A stretch of DNA of 62,805 nucleotides from an uncultured bacterium (GTDB lineage Bacteria > Bacteroidota > Bacteroidia > Bacteroidales > Bacteroidaceae), in contig CAJMPR010000023.1 of the NCBI GenBank assembly GCA_905215345.1, positions 1 to 62,805 of the forward strand. The letters are read 5' to 3'. This document shows positions 35,172-44,264 of this stretch, piece after piece; within the stretch, counting starts at the first letter, position 1, and each line of letters starts with the position of its first letter. A program made the translations under genes and the position numbers. The notes beneath the pieces were generated by a model. It saw nothing but the letters and a program-made list of their open reading frames with translations, did not search any database and was not told the DNA's origin.

Positions 35172-36761
35172 TTACCTGCTATCCTGTTTCTTTGTTGCGT
35201 GCGGATAATCTATCGTGTAATGCAGGCCGCGACTTTCTTTACGTTCCATAGCTTGACGGGTAATGAGGTAACCTACATTAATCATGTTGCGTAATTCGCA
35301 AAGTTCACGTGTTGCCTTGCTGCTTTTGAATAATCTTTCAGTCTCCTCATAAAGAATATCCAAACGGTTCCATGCACGGGTCAGACGGGTATTACTCCGT
35401 ACGATACCTACGTAAGCTTCCATAATCTGGTTCACTTCCTTCATACTTTGGGTAATCAAAACCCGTTCTTCATTAGAGATAGTACCCTCATCATTCCATT
35501 CGGGAATATCTTCTTCGTTGAAGTCATAGCGTTCCAGTACACTCATGGAATGTTTGGCCGCAGCATCAGCATAAACGATGGCTTCAATAAGAGAGTTGGA
35601 TGCCAAGCGATTGCCACCGTGCAATCCGGTACAAGAACATTCACCGATGGCATACAAGCGGCGGATGCTGGATTGTCCGTCCAGGTCGACCTTGATACCG
35701 CCACATAGGTAGTGGGCGGCAGGAGCTACCGGAATATAGTCCTTGGTAATATCGATTCCTATGCTGAGGCATTTCTTATAGATATTGGGGAAATGTTTTT
35801 TTGTTTCCTCCGGACTTTTATGCGTGACATCCAGATAAACATGTTCGTCACCCCGCAATTTCATTTCATTGTCAATGGCGCGTGCCACTATATCACGGGG
35901 CGCCAATGACAGGCGGGGATCGTATTTCTGCATAAATTCTTGTCCGTCCATTGTTCGTAGTACTCCGCCATATCCCCGCATGGCTTCCGTAATGAGGAAG
36001 CAGGGACGGTCTCCCGGATGATACAAGGCTGTGGGGTGGAATTGAATAAATTCCATATCCTTTACAGCGCCTTTGGCACGATAAACCATTGCTATTCCAT
36101 CACCTGTGGCTACCAACGGATTGGTCGTGTTGCGATAAACGGCTTCGCATCCTCCTGTTGCCATAACGGTTACCTTGGAGAGGAACGTATCTACTACGCC
36201 GGTAGTTTCGTTCAGCACATAGGCACCGAAGCACTTGATACCCGGAGTATGGCGGGTTACAATGATACCCATGTGGTGTTGGGTAATGATTTCTACTGCA
36301 TAGTAGTTAGTAAATACAGTAATATTGGGATGCTGTTTTACAGCTTCTATCAGACTGGTTTGTATCTCTGCACCGGTATTATCCTGGTGGTGCAAGATGC
36401 GGAACTCGGAGTGTCCTCCTTCTTTATGCAGGTCAAATTCCCCGCTTTCTTTCTTGTCGAAGTTGACTCCCCACTTTATAAGTTCGTCTATTTGTTCAGG
36501 AGCATTGCGCACCACTTTTTCTACGGCTTCCCGGTCACTGATCCAATCGCCAGCAATCATGGTATCTTCGATATGTTTCTCAAAGTTATCTACTGCTAGG
36601 TTGGTAACAGAAGCGATACCACCTTGGGCAAAGAACGTATTTGATTCTTCCAGACCAGCCTTGCATATGAGGGCTACTTTTCCCTTATGCGCTACTTTCA
36701 GCGCGAAACTCATACCGGCTATTCCGGAGCCAATAACGAGAAAATCGAACTTTCTTACCAT
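35172..36761 (-). CDS. nadB: L-aspartate oxidase
   Basis: This flavoenzyme oxidises L-aspartate to iminoaspartate, the substrate of NadA. The 529-residue protein begins with the FAD-binding VIGSGIAGMSFALKVA. It contains AQGGIASV, QFHPTALYHPG and the active-site region REDIR-equivalent LAPRDIVARAIDNEM. GECSCTGLHGGNRLASNSL, which distinguishes NadB/SdhA-type proteins, lies near residue 375. The helical C-terminus is complete. It stands alone and is divergent from the PH-like gene, with a minus-strand TAGTTTTG element at 36784-36791. Confidence 0.96.
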   Translation of the reverse strand: MVRKFDFLVIGSGIAGMSFALKVAHKGKVALICKAGLEESNTFFAQGGIASVTNLAVDNFEKHIEDTMIAGDWISDREAVEKVVRNAPEQIDELIKWGVNFDKKESGEFDLHKEGGHSEFRILHHQDNTGAEIQTSLIEAVKQHPNITVFTNYYAVEIITQHHMGIIVTRHTPGIKCFGAYVLNETTGVVDTFLSKVTVMATGGCEAVYRNTTNPLVATGDGIAMVYRAKGAVKDMEFIQFHPTALYHPGDRPCFLITEAMRGYGGVLRTMDGQEFMQKYDPRLSLAPRDIVARAIDNEMKLRGDEHVYLDVTHKSPEETKKHFPNIYKKCLSIGIDITKDYIPVAPAAHYLCGGIKVDLDGQSSIRRLYAIGECSCTGLHGGNRLASNSLIEAIVYADAAAKHSMSVLERYDFNEEDIPEWNDEGTISNEERVLITQSMKEVNQIMEAYVGIVRSNTRLTRAWNRLDILYEETERLFKSSKATRELCELRNMINVGYLITRQAMERKESRGLHYTIDYPHATKKQDSR

Positions 36762-36783
36762 AGGTTTTGTGTTTTAAACGTTG

Positions 36784-36791
36784 CAAAACTA
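36784..36791 (-). promoter_or_regulatory. -7 element (TAGTTTTG) for nadB
   Basis: The plus strand caaaacta is TAGTTTTG on the minus strand, 23 bp from the nadB ATG, and fits TAnnTTTG. Confidence 0.4.
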
Positions 36792-36869
36792 CAAAATAAC
36801 TACGTTCCTTGTGCTTTCCGTGGGCATTAATTCATAAAAATAGCTACCTTAGCGACAAAATCTGACAAA

Positions 36870-37265
36870 ATGAATAGAATTTTTCATGCGCGTATTGCTA
36901 CCGGACAGTATTTGTTTATTATACTGGCGGGTGCACTTGCCGTTTATGGTCTTTGGGAGAAGTATATTCTGGTTGCTGTTCTTTTTATGCTTTTGTTAAT
37001 AGTCAGTATTGAGAAATTGATTCATACTACTTACACTATTACTCCGGATAATAAGTTGGTATTGTTCTTTGGCCGTTTTTCCCGCGGAAAAGACATTTTA
37101 TTGAAAGACATTACTTCCGTAGAACAGGGTTCATCCATGCAAATAGGTAAGTTTGCCGTGATGCGTTATGTATTGATAAAATATGGAGAGAACAAATGCG
37201 TCGCTCTTCTTCCAGTGAAGGAGGATGAGTTTATCCGGTTACTGGAAGAACGGATGGCTCGCTAA
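36870..37265 (+). CDS. PH-like (bPH2-type) membrane protein
   Basis: The 131-residue protein has two hydrophobic segments (about 12-50). A small beta-rich domain follows, with THTTYTITPDNKLVLFFGRF-like sequence, then KDITSVEQGSSMQIGKFAV, typical of bacterial PH domains in short membrane proteins. The function is unknown. It lies 81 bases upstream of the LytTR regulator on the same strand, so the two may be cotranscribed. The domain assignment rests on pattern rather than on a decisive motif. Confidence 0.65.
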   Translation: MNRIFHARIATGQYLFIILAGALAVYGLWEKYILVAVLFMLLLIVSIEKLIHTTYTITPDNKLVLFFGRFSRGKDILLKDITSVEQGSSMQIGKFAVMRYVLIKYGENKCVALLPVKEDEFIRLLEERMAR

Positions 37266-37346
37266 GTGCAAAGAAACTTTAATTATGATGGCTTGTTTTG
37301 CAGTTTTTTGAGTAACGGTACGTCCATTGTTCAAAAAGGAACAACT

Positions 37347-38090
37347 ATGAATTTGAATTGCGCCATTTTACATGCTGATGCAGAAGTAGCCGGGAAAATA
37401 CAGGAGTATATCGAAAAGGTGCCTTTCCTCTCTTTGCATGGAAAGTATAGTAATCCTGTTGAGGCATTGAAGGACTATTATGAGACCAAGGTAGAAGTTT
37501 TCTTTGTCGGCATTTATCCGGTTGAAAGCGGAATAAACGGGATGGATTTCTGTAGACTGTTATCTTCACCTACCCGTGTCATATTTCTTGCAGGCTCTGA
37601 GCGGTATGCTGCCGAATGTTTCCGTCTGGATGCTTTGGATTATTTAGTAGGCGGGGGTGATTTCTCCACATTTTTTCAGTCGGTAAGTAAGGCGGTGCGT
37701 TGGTTTGCTTTGCAAGAGGGGATAGCTGTGGGGCAAAAATCGCCTAAGCCATGCGAAGAGTCACCCAAAGTAATCTATATAAGGGCGGATAGCCGTATCA
37801 TGAGATTGGATTTAGAGCAAATTAATTATATCGAAGGGCTGGGAGATTACGTAAAAGTTCACTGTAAAGGTGCTTCTAAACCGATTTTGAGTTTATGTAG
37901 CATGAAATATATGGAAGAGAAGCTGCCTGCCGATGAATTTATCCGTGTACACCGTTCTTTTATTGTTCGTAAAGACTGTATTGATGCGATAGGCCATAGT
38001 ACGGTCGTCATTGAAAAGAGGGACTTGCCCATTGGAGATACCTATAGGGAAAGAGTGAAAGGGTATGTTTCGAGGTTGGCGGTGCTGTAA
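37347..38090 (+). CDS. LytTR-family DNA-binding regulator with a degenerate receiver domain
   Basis: From the ATG at 37347 the protein has 247 residues. The first 120 fold like a CheY receiver (NCAILHADAEVAGKIQEYIE, then FRLDALDYLVG). The phospho-acceptor Asp is missing: the expected strand reads VFFVGIYP with Gly55 in its place. Residues about 141-247 are a LytTR DNA-binding domain (YIEGLGDYVKVHCKG, then RVHRSFIVRKDCIDAI). It has no partner histidine kinase nearby. It is therefore probably a phosphorylation-independent regulator. The frame is open to 37266, but the family match starts at 37347. Confidence 0.88.
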   Translation: MNLNCAILHADAEVAGKIQEYIEKVPFLSLHGKYSNPVEALKDYYETKVEVFFVGIYPVESGINGMDFCRLLSSPTRVIFLAGSERYAAECFRLDALDYLVGGGDFSTFFQSVSKAVRWFALQEGIAVGQKSPKPCEESPKVIYIRADSRIMRLDLEQINYIEGLGDYVKVHCKGASKPILSLCSMKYMEEKLPADEFIRVHRSFIVRKDCIDAIGHSTVVIEKRDLPIGDTYRERVKGYVSRLAVL

Positions 38091-38130
38091 ATGGGAATTT
38101 TAGCGGCAAGGCCGCTAAATTATCATTTAC
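38087..38130. terminator. Bidirectional terminator across two convergent stop codons
   Basis: An outer stem GTAAATG (38087-38093)/CATTTAC (38124-38130) surrounds a perfect inner stem TTTAGCGGC (38099-38107)/GCCGCTAAA (38111-38119) with a three-base loop. It overlaps the ends of both the LytTR gene and the barrel protein gene. Confidence 0.7.
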
Positions 38131-39344
38131 CTCAGTTTCGACCGTGATAGTTTTTCCCCGAATGTAAGGTTCAGATTGAGACTAAACCGACTTTCCTGCA
38201 TCAGATTACTGCGTGAATTCATTTGTTGCCGCCAGGTAGCGCCTAAGGAAAGGTAGGAGTAGCGGATGGGAAAGCTGACTCCTACACTGGCTTCTAAGTA
38301 ATTCATTTTTCCACCTTTCAGATTTATGTAAGAGTTACTGACCCCCAGACCTGCCATCACTTCTGTGGAGCGGGGCAAACGGGGATTGGTGGTGTAAATA
38401 CCTCCTACATTGATTTTATGTTGGTTTTCATACCTCATCGAAGTGTAAGATGAGGAATTGCGGCTCCAGTCCATGTAATTGTAATCGGCGGTTACCACCC
38501 AGCGTTCCGTTGTCATGCAAATTCCCGCACCAACGTGCATAGGCAGGTATTGCTGGCGGCTGTGATAGCTTTTATCTAAAGAGGAACTGGTGGAAGAATT
38601 GCTATAGGTCATCGTATTGTCATGGCTGATGGGCAGGGATGGAGCAAATACAATGCCTGTAGCCCACTGTCGTCCGGCAATATTGCGGTCGTAATAAATC
38701 CCTAAATCGGTATAAAATGCCCGTTTAGAAGATTTGTATTCTACGGTAGCATTTTCTTGCGTTTCGTTTTGAGTTACTGTTCCCAGTATCATGCCGAGAT
38801 TCACGCCCACCGACAGATTTCGTGTCAGGGCGAATGCATTGGTGACATAGCAACGGTATAATCCGCCTGTTCCCTCAAACGAGGAGTAGATGTAACTGCC
38901 GGGTACGCCCTCTACTTCTTCTTCTGTCTGGATGAGGTATCCCACGCTGCTGTAAGGGGTAGCGCCTACGATAGCATACCAACGAGGGAGGATGCGGAAT
39001 CCCATACTCAAGCGGTTGGGGTTACCCGTTGCGCTGGAGCTGTGCTCGCTCAGGAAAGAGTAGCTGGCATATGCGGCCGATACACCTACGTCAAATGTAA
39101 AGCAGGTGCTGTCCATGCGCGTGATAGCGGCAGGATTCAGGGTATTTTGAAAACCTGTCCTGTTTAAGGCGATACCTATATTGCCCATACCGGCATAACG
39201 TCCGCCGTCTCCGGCACTGAGTTCGCCTACTCCATACATGGAAGTGGGCAAGCTTGTGGTATTTTGGGCTGTGAGGAGAATGCTTGTCATGCTGAGTGTG
39301 CACAGTGAAAGTATAATCCGGCAGTAACAGTGATGATATTTCAT
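38127..39344 (-). CDS. Outer-membrane beta-barrel protein (PorV/FadL-like), partner of the DUF4270 protein
   Basis: The 405-residue protein has a signal peptide ending LLTAQ. A PorV/FadL-like start follows (MYGVGELSAGDGGRYAGMGN, GIALNRTGFQNTLNPAAI), then alternating beta strands rich in Tyr, Ser and Gly ending SLNLNLTFGEKLSRSKLR. Proteins of this kind form outer-membrane barrels in Bacteroidetes; ligand and role are unknown. Its start overlaps the DUF4270 stop by four bases, so the two are translationally coupled and probably act together at the outer membrane. Confidence 0.75.
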   Translation of the reverse strand: MKYHHCYCRIILSLCTLSMTSILLTAQNTTSLPTSMYGVGELSAGDGGRYAGMGNIGIALNRTGFQNTLNPAAITRMDSTCFTFDVGVSAAYASYSFLSEHSSSATGNPNRLSMGFRILPRWYAIVGATPYSSVGYLIQTEEEVEGVPGSYIYSSFEGTGGLYRCYVTNAFALTRNLSVGVNLGMILGTVTQNETQENATVEYKSSKRAFYTDLGIYYDRNIAGRQWATGIVFAPSLPISHDNTMTYSNSSTSSSLDKSYHSRQQYLPMHVGAGICMTTERWVVTADYNYMDWSRNSSSYTSMRYENQHKINVGGIYTTNPRLPRSTEVMAGLGVSNSYINLKGGKMNYLEASVGVSFPIRYSYLSLGATWRQQMNSRSNLMQESRFSLNLNLTFGEKLSRSKLR

Positions 39345-40657
39345 TTTTCGTTGTAGGTTTTAAATCTTACGTTTAATCTGCATTGTCTTTCCAATCCGGG
39401 ATCATTGGTGAATATGATTTGTTTGAAAGTCATTGTACTCTCTTCATCCGACAGGCTTAACAGAAGCTTTTGCCGTTTCATGCCCCAAGTACCGAAGTTG
39501 TTTCGGATAAACTCGGTGAGGTCGAAAGAGTAATAGGTTTCTTTTCCATATAATTCATCGATAGTAAGATTCCCGCTCTGTACCGTTACCCCGTCGCTGC
39601 CATACACATAGTCCTCCAGTACATTGTTTTCATCTGTAATGTAAAGCCGTATGTCTTCCGGCAGTTGGTTCACTTCGTTGTAACTTTTAGCCAAAGGATA
39701 AAGGTAGAGCGTGGCACTCTCTATGGAAACTATTTTTCCGGCACTTTCCAGGTCGTTCAGGTAAGGAAATTCTAATTGGTTGTAATATCCTGTCAATCCC
39801 TGCATGTAGGCGCAGTTAGCCGTTTCGCTTGAGTGGATAAGGTTTTCTATTCCACTTTTCAAAGTGGCAAGAGGGGTATCGGCAGGGTCATGTTGAATAC
39901 CTGTATAGGCGTATTTCGTATTTACACTGAAAGTCAGTGTTTGTTCGATACGCTGGTTGGTTACTTCGTGGTAATGGAGATTAATGCTCATGGAAGAATC
40001 GTTTACTAAGAATCCGGTGATGCACTGTCCGTCGTTTTCGGGTACAAAAGCCAGTCCGGGAAATTCTTTCTTGAAATTGTTCTGGTTATTGAAGTAGTCA
40101 TCCTGAGCTATGAGGTCGTCCAGCAGTTTCTGCCCTATCCTGTCGGGCAGGCGTAGCTTGACTTCTCTTTTCTGTCCGGGACGCGGGGTGAAATTGAAGC
40201 TGAGCAGAGGTGTATCTTCTATCCGGAGCTTGGTGGTATTATAGAGGTCTTCATCATTATCCAGCACGATGGGATATTTCAGGCGGTAGATGGAAATGTG
40301 TTGTTGGGTCAAGGTATCTCCCCAGAAGTGTCCCGAAGGTATCATTCGCAGAACAAGCGAGTCGAGGGTATAAGTGTAATTTGCATTAGGAGTGAAACTC
40401 GTTACGGAATATTCGGCATAATAAGTAGAAGAGACTTCACCCCATGCGCCGCTTTTGTAGTGCCCCAATTGCAAAATGCTGTCGCCACGCGTATTTATAG
40501 AGTCCAGTAGAACAGTACTGATGTCCACCGTACAAGTATCCACATATACATTATAAAAAGAACTTTCTACCAAGCTCTTTCCGAGGGCTGAGTTTTCATC
40601 CTGACAACCGCAGAGGATACCGGAGATTAGAAACAAGCTGTATAATAACTTTTTCAT
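39341..40657 (-). CDS. DUF4270 family lipoprotein
   Basis: The 438-residue protein has lipobox LCGC followed by QDEN. DUF4270 sequence follows, including VDTCTVDISTVLLDSINTRG, NYTYTLDSLVLRM and the late IESATLYLYPLAKSYNE segment. The family is beta-rich, found in Bacteroidetes and uncharacterised. It is the first gene of a two-gene operon with the barrel protein and is divergent from the Kelch lipoprotein gene. The 196-bp spacer holds both promoters. The conserved pairing suggests an outer-membrane complex, but nothing in the sequence names its ligand. Confidence 0.85.
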   Translation of the reverse strand: MKKLLYSLFLISGILCGCQDENSALGKSLVESSFYNVYVDTCTVDISTVLLDSINTRGDSILQLGHYKSGAWGEVSSTYYAEYSVTSFTPNANYTYTLDSLVLRMIPSGHFWGDTLTQQHISIYRLKYPIVLDNDEDLYNTTKLRIEDTPLLSFNFTPRPGQKREVKLRLPDRIGQKLLDDLIAQDDYFNNQNNFKKEFPGLAFVPENDGQCITGFLVNDSSMSINLHYHEVTNQRIEQTLTFSVNTKYAYTGIQHDPADTPLATLKSGIENLIHSSETANCAYMQGLTGYYNQLEFPYLNDLESAGKIVSIESATLYLYPLAKSYNEVNQLPEDIRLYITDENNVLEDYVYGSDGVTVQSGNLTIDELYGKETYYSFDLTEFIRNNFGTWGMKRQKLLLSLSDEESTMTFKQIIFTNDPGLERQCRLNVRFKTYNEK

Positions 40658-40807
40658 TACTATTTTTTTATTTGGTTACAAAGAAAATGGATAGCTGCCA
40701 TATCTTCCTACAAGAATCGGTGTTCAAGCGGTTTTTATCGGTAAAAGCGTTTAGCGGAAATTTCCTGCCGTTCGTCGGTTCTTTTTGTTTGTACCATTCC
40801 GGCGGTT

Positions 40808-40815
40808 TATTTTTG
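40808..40815 (+). promoter_or_regulatory. -7 element (TATTTTTG) for the Kelch/DUF4907 pair
   Basis: TATTTTTG fits TAnnTTTG and lies 39 bp before the Kelch ATG. Confidence 0.4.
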
Positions 40816-40853
40816 TGACTGAAAATTAATAATCAAAATAATTTCTAAGAAAA

Positions 40854-41915
40854 ATGAATCGACTATTATTGGGAATGATGTTACTGGCAACCTTGTGCTT
40901 GACCGGTAGTTGTACGGACGACGATGAATATACACAAGGACAATGGATGAAAAGATCGAGTTATAACGGCTATGCGCGTGCCTATGCCTGTAGTTTTACC
41001 ATTGGTGATAAAGGATACCTGTGTTGCGGGTTTCGTGGGTCAAACAGGGACTACCTGAATGACCTCTGGGAGTATAACATGAATACGGGCGCCTGGACGC
41101 AATGCGAGACGATGCCTATTGAAGGCAGGAAATATGGGGTGGGATTTGCCGTCAATGGAAAAGGTTATATTACTACCGGTTCTAAAAAAGACGGCTCTTC
41201 ATCTTACTTTGTAAAAGATACGTGGGAATATGATCCCAATACGAATAGCTGGGCGAAGAAGGACGACTTTAAAGGAGGGGAACGTGACGGTGCGTTGGCG
41301 TTCAGCATAGGAGGATACGGATACGTCGGTACAGGATATAATGATGACGGGATTGGCTGGATGATGGACTTCTACCGGTTTAATCCTAATGCTGCGGAAG
41401 GGCAACAGTGGGAAGTGGTGAACGGGTTCGGAGGTGAAAAACGGCGCTATGGTACAGCGTTTGTCATTGACGATGTAGCCTACATCTGTTGTGGGGAGAA
41501 TAATGGCACTAATGTGGTGGACCTCTGGAAGTTCGATGGTAGCACTTGGACGCAGTTGCGCGACATTGCCAATACAGACAGTGATGAAGATTATGATGAT
41601 GACTACGCTATTGCACGTTACAGTGCGGTTTCTTTCTCTATAAACGGATTGGGATATATCGCTACCGGATACCGAAGCGGAGTAACCGGTGATTATTGGA
41701 TGTATAATCCTGACCGGGATTTGTGGTATGGCGATTCCGACGATGATTTTACGTCGCTTACCAATGTACATAATTACGCTTCGGGCGCTTCATCGCGTGA
41801 AGGCGCTGTCTCTTTCTCCAACGGTAAACGCGGTTTTGTACTGACAGGTCATAGCGGTGGTACTTATTTCGATGATGTATACGAACTTCTACCGGATGAA
41901 GAGGAAGATGTCTGA
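40854..41915 (+). CDS. Kelch-repeat surface lipoprotein
   Basis: The 353-residue protein has lipobox TGSC followed by TDDDE, a strong surface-export tag. About five to six Kelch blades follow, each with a GYV/GYI turn, paired Gly and a conserved Trp: NDLWEYNMNTGAWTQC, KDTWEYDPNTNSWAKK, VDLWKFDGSTWTQL. The repeats form a beta propeller that binds protein or carbohydrate; no catalytic residues of sialate mutarotases are evident. It lies 20 bases before the DUF4907 gene and is divergent from the DUF4270 operon. Confidence 0.88.
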   Translation: MNRLLLGMMLLATLCLTGSCTDDDEYTQGQWMKRSSYNGYARAYACSFTIGDKGYLCCGFRGSNRDYLNDLWEYNMNTGAWTQCETMPIEGRKYGVGFAVNGKGYITTGSKKDGSSSYFVKDTWEYDPNTNSWAKKDDFKGGERDGALAFSIGGYGYVGTGYNDDGIGWMMDFYRFNPNAAEGQQWEVVNGFGGEKRRYGTAFVIDDVAYICCGENNGTNVVDLWKFDGSTWTQLRDIANTDSDEDYDDDYAIARYSAVSFSINGLGYIATGYRSGVTGDYWMYNPDRDLWYGDSDDDFTSLTNVHNYASGASSREGAVSFSNGKRGFVLTGHSGGTYFDDVYELLPDEEEDV

Positions 41916-41935
41916 TTTCTCTATGATGTAAAATA

Positions 41936-42259
41936 ATGAAGCTAATGTTTATTATGAAAGCAGGGGTGCTGTCTTTGATGATGGCATGCCTTACTTGTTG
42001 TTCGGGGCGTACAACCAATGAAAGTGATAAGTTGGAATGCCGGACAATAGAAGTAAAAGGAGGGTATGGTTACGTGGTGTTTCATGGAAAAGATACGTTG
42101 ATTCACCAGCCTTTTATACCTGCTGTTAGTGGAAAAAGGCCTTTCTCAACGAAGGAAGATGCCATGAAGATAGGACAGTTGGTCTGTCGTAAATTATCGG
42201 AATATCAACTGCCTGCCGTTACCGGGGAAGAGGTTGCATCGTCGGGAATTAAGTATTAG
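41936..42259 (+). CDS. DUF4907 domain-containing lipoprotein
   Basis: The 107-residue protein has a lipobox (LTCC) preceded by a short hydrophobic stretch. The DUF4907 core contains GYGYVVFHGKDTLIHQPFIP and FSTKEDAMKIGQLVCRKL. Two upstream Met codons are possible; the one at residue 7 gives the neatest signal peptide. DUF4907 is a small Bacteroidetes family of unknown role that tends to be encoded next to Kelch and DUF4270 genes, as here. No T-run terminator was seen after it. Confidence 0.82.
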   Translation: MKLMFIMKAGVLSLMMACLTCCSGRTTNESDKLECRTIEVKGGYGYVVFHGKDTLIHQPFIPAVSGKRPFSTKEDAMKIGQLVCRKLSEYQLPAVTGEEVASSGIKY

Positions 42260-42411
42260 GTATGAAGTGTAAAGTATAAAACTGGCTGTTGCGTTACATA
42301 GTCTTTACTTCATGCATTCATATTTCCTTATATTTTATACCTCCTTCTTTTGCCCGAATAAGACGGATTTTTATTAACTTGCGCACAAATTAATAATTAA
42401 CCCGGAAAGCT

Positions 42412-43785
42412 ATGAAATATCAAGTTGCTATTATCGGCGGAGGTCCTGCAGGATATACGGCTGCCGAAACTGCCGGAAAAGCAGGATTGAGTGTCGTATT
42501 GTTTGAGAAACAAAGTCTTGGCGGAGTGTGCCTGAATGAAGGTTGCATTCCTACCAAGACTTTATTGTATTCGGCAAAGACGTATGACGGTGCGCGCCAT
42601 GCCGGTAAATACGCGGTCAATGTAACGGATGTGTCGTTCGATTTGCCTAAGATTATAGCCCGCAAGCAGAAAGTGGTGCGGAAGTTGGTATTAGGTGTCA
42701 AAGGAAAACTTACCGCCCATAATGTCGTGATTGTAAACGGTGAAGCAATAATAATCGATAAGAACCATATACGGTGTGGTGACGAGACTTATGAATGTGA
42801 GAATTTATTGCTCTGTACCGGTTCAGAAACATTTGTTCCACCCATTTCGGGTGTAGATGCAGTACCTTATTGGACACATCGCGATGCATTGGATAGTAAA
42901 GAACTCCCCAGGTCATTAGCCATTATAGGTGGTGGAGTCATCGGTATGGAATTTGCCTCTTTCTTTAATAGTTTGGGAGTACAGGTAACTGTTATCGAGA
43001 TGTTGGACGAGATTTTAGGCGGAATGGATAAGGAACTCTCTGCCATGCTCCGCGCCGAATATGCCAAACGGGGAATTAATTTTATGCTTAGTACGAAGGT
43101 GAGTTCACTGGAATGTTTTTCTGCTGAAGATAATGATGGTACCCTTCTTGCCATGATTATGCAGGTAAATTATGAGAACGCGCAAGGTACAGGCTCCGTT
43201 ACGGCTGATAAGATATTGATGAGTGTAGGGCGTCGGCCTGTAACGAAGGGTTTCGGATTGGATAATCTGAATCTGGAGAAGACTGAACGTGGCAACATCT
43301 GTGTGGATGAACAAATGCAGACTTCCGTTCCCGGAGTATATGCTTGCGGTGACTTGACCGGTTTCTCTCTGTTGGCGCATACCGCCGTGCGTGAGGCGGA
43401 AGTGGCTGTGCATACAATTCTGCACAAAAAAGATGCTATGAGCTACCGGGCTATTCCCGGTGTAGTATATACCAACCCCGAAATAGCCGGAGTGGGGGAA
43501 ACGGAGGATTCTCTTCAAAAGAAAGGTGTTACCTATCGTACCGTGCAGCTTCCGATGGCCTATTCCGGTCGCTTTGTTGCCGAGAATGAAGGAGTGAACG
43601 GTGTATGTAAAGTGTTGCTGGGAGAGGATGACGTCATTCTCGGTGCTCATGTCCTGGGTAATCCCGCCTCGGAAATTATCACGCTGGCAGGTATGGCTAT
43701 CGAGCTGAAACTGACGGCAGAAGAGTGGAAAAAGATAGTATTTCCGCATCCTACGGTAGGAGAGATTTTTAAGGAAACATTATAA
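42412..43785 (+). CDS. lpdA: Dihydrolipoyl dehydrogenase
   Basis: This flavoenzyme (E3) reoxidises dihydrolipoamide with NAD. The 457-residue protein has the N-terminal FAD motif AIIGGGPAGYTAAE, the redox disulfide C40-x4-C45 in GGVCLNEGCIPTK, and the NAD motif AIIGGGVIGMEFASFFNSLG. ACGDLTGFSLLAHTAVREAE binds FAD near residue 310. The dimerisation domain ends in HPTVGEIFKE with the catalytic His. No E1 or E2 genes are adjacent, so it may serve the glycine cleavage or branched-chain complex encoded elsewhere. Confidence 0.95.
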   Translation: MKYQVAIIGGGPAGYTAAETAGKAGLSVVLFEKQSLGGVCLNEGCIPTKTLLYSAKTYDGARHAGKYAVNVTDVSFDLPKIIARKQKVVRKLVLGVKGKLTAHNVVIVNGEAIIIDKNHIRCGDETYECENLLLCTGSETFVPPISGVDAVPYWTHRDALDSKELPRSLAIIGGGVIGMEFASFFNSLGVQVTVIEMLDEILGGMDKELSAMLRAEYAKRGINFMLSTKVSSLECFSAEDNDGTLLAMIMQVNYENAQGTGSVTADKILMSVGRRPVTKGFGLDNLNLEKTERGNICVDEQMQTSVPGVYACGDLTGFSLLAHTAVREAEVAVHTILHKKDAMSYRAIPGVVYTNPEIAGVGETEDSLQKKGVTYRTVQLPMAYSGRFVAENEGVNGVCKVLLGEDDVILGAHVLGNPASEIITLAGMAIELKLTAEEWKKIVFPHPTVGEIFKETL

Positions 43786-43805
43786 AGAATAAAATTGAAG
43801 AATCA

Positions 43806-44264
43806 ATGAGAACTGTAAGACTGATAACTTGTGATGACGCTGCCCAGGCGCACATTATTCAGGGAGCATTGGAGAATGAAAACATCGCTTCATTACTTCA
43901 CAATGAAAATATGTCTACCGTTATGCGTGGATATATCAGCGACATTACAGGAGTAGACATATTTGTATGCGAGGAAGATTATAATAGAGCCGTTGATTTG
44001 TTGGAGCGCAATCAGATGATTCCCGAACAATTGAAGTACTGTCCTAATTGTGGCGCTTCGGAAATCAAATTCGTACTAAGGCATAAACACCGGATGAGAG
44101 CAATTGTAGCTGCCATATTTTCTATGTTGACCGCTACGCCTCCCGGCACCGATCACTGGGAATATGTTTGCACAAAGTGTGGAACTCATTTTGAGAAACC
44201 GGTTGCGAAACTGCGGGAAAATTCGGACATGGGAAAGAGGAAAGAAAATTTAGATAAGGAGTGA
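43806..44264 (+). CDS. DUF2007 (putative signal-transducing) zinc-ribbon protein
   Basis: The 152-residue protein has an N-terminal DUF2007 domain (about residues 3-72: ITCDDAAQAHIIQGALENEN, then VDIFVCEEDYNRAVDLLE). A C-terminal zinc-ribbon-like part has CPNCGASEIKF and CTKCGTHFEKP flanking a short hydrophobic segment. DUF2007 proteins resemble PII-type folds and are called putative signal transducers, without firm evidence. It follows lpdA by 20 bases and overlaps the start of the PBP4-type gene (TGATG), so the three genes are probably cotranscribed. Confidence 0.85.
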   Translation: MRTVRLITCDDAAQAHIIQGALENENIASLLHNENMSTVMRGYISDITGVDIFVCEEDYNRAVDLLERNQMIPEQLKYCPNCGASEIKFVLRHKHRMRAIVAAIFSMLTATPPGTDHWEYVCTKCGTHFEKPVAKLRENSDMGKRKENLDKE

